DNA from: Heterocephalus glaber
Lineage: Eukaryota > Chordata > Mammalia > Rodentia > Bathyergidae
Direction of reading: 5' to 3'
DNA: 64,000 nucleotides
Assembly: GCF_000247695.1 (NCBI RefSeq)
Contig: NW_004624776.1
Span: 11,356,593 to 11,420,592 of the forward strand
Of this stretch, positions 63,891 through 64,000 are shown piece by piece. The position numbers and the translations under genes are program-made. The notes below the pieces were generated by a model. That model was not told the origin of the DNA. It saw nothing but the letters and a program-made list of their open reading frames with translations, and ran no database searches. Positions within the stretch are counted from its first letter, which is position 1. The number at the start of each line of letters is the position of its first letter.

Positions 63891-64000
63891 AGTCTCCATG
63901 GTTCATGAAAGACACAAAGACAACGACAAGCGATCAATCAAAAATGTCCTTGGGCTCCCACAGCCAATCCTCCCAGCTTCCCTTCCATCTCTCCTCAGCC

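Noticed and set aside
1..64000. CRISPR arrays, operons, phage or plasmid features
   Set aside because: The window is mammalian nuclear DNA. No regularly spaced direct repeats with unique spacers and no bacterial-type gene clusters were seen.

Overview
The window is nuclear DNA from a mammal, almost certainly a rodent. It carries dozens of short tRNA-Ala-derived SINEs of the ID type, B1 (7SL-derived) SINEs with the rodent internal duplication, B1-dID composites (B1 fused to an ID-like half), MIR and L2 fossils, MaLR LTRs and L1 fragments. I saw no B2 or B4 element, which argues against mouse or rat. B1-dID together with a young ID variant points to a squirrel-related or beaver/kangaroo-rat-related rodent, but I cannot name the species from sequence alone.

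There is one real protein-coding gene: the 3' three quarters of USP12, a deubiquitinase, on the + strand. Seven coding exons lie at 10237-10450, 17926-18155, 22577-22653, 22752-22835, 34373-34570, 35454-35532 and 36577-36678. Together they encode 327 residues plus a stop. With 43 residues expected from the exons upstream of the window this gives 370, the usual USP12 length. Every junction is GT/AG and the reading frame closes exactly. The catalytic Cys, His and Asp and the four zinc-binding Cys are all intact. A probable long 3' UTR runs from 36679 to about 39220 and is free of recognisable repeats.

Layout: 1-10236 is the end of the intron before the first exon seen (called intron 2 here). 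10237-36678 holds the USP12 exons and introns. 36679 to about 39220 is the 3' UTR. From there to 64000 the DNA is intergenic and repeat-rich, with no gene I can support. In human, the neighbour on the 3' side of USP12 is GPR12 at a considerable distance, so an empty flank is expected (recalled knowledge, not seen here).

The points of interest are mostly in mobile DNA. They include a young ID variant with clean target-site duplications, a tandem ID trimer nested in a B1, a Tigger-like MITE 72 bp upstream of a USP12 splice acceptor with a second copy at the far end of the window, head-on SINE and LTR pairs able to form RNA hairpins, and an unidentified decayed coding-like stretch near 53.4-54.0 kb. 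I found no new molecular system, CRISPR array, operon or toxin locus; this looks like an ordinary mammalian locus. Family names of repeats come from recognition by eye, and repeat edges are approximate unless target-site duplications are given.
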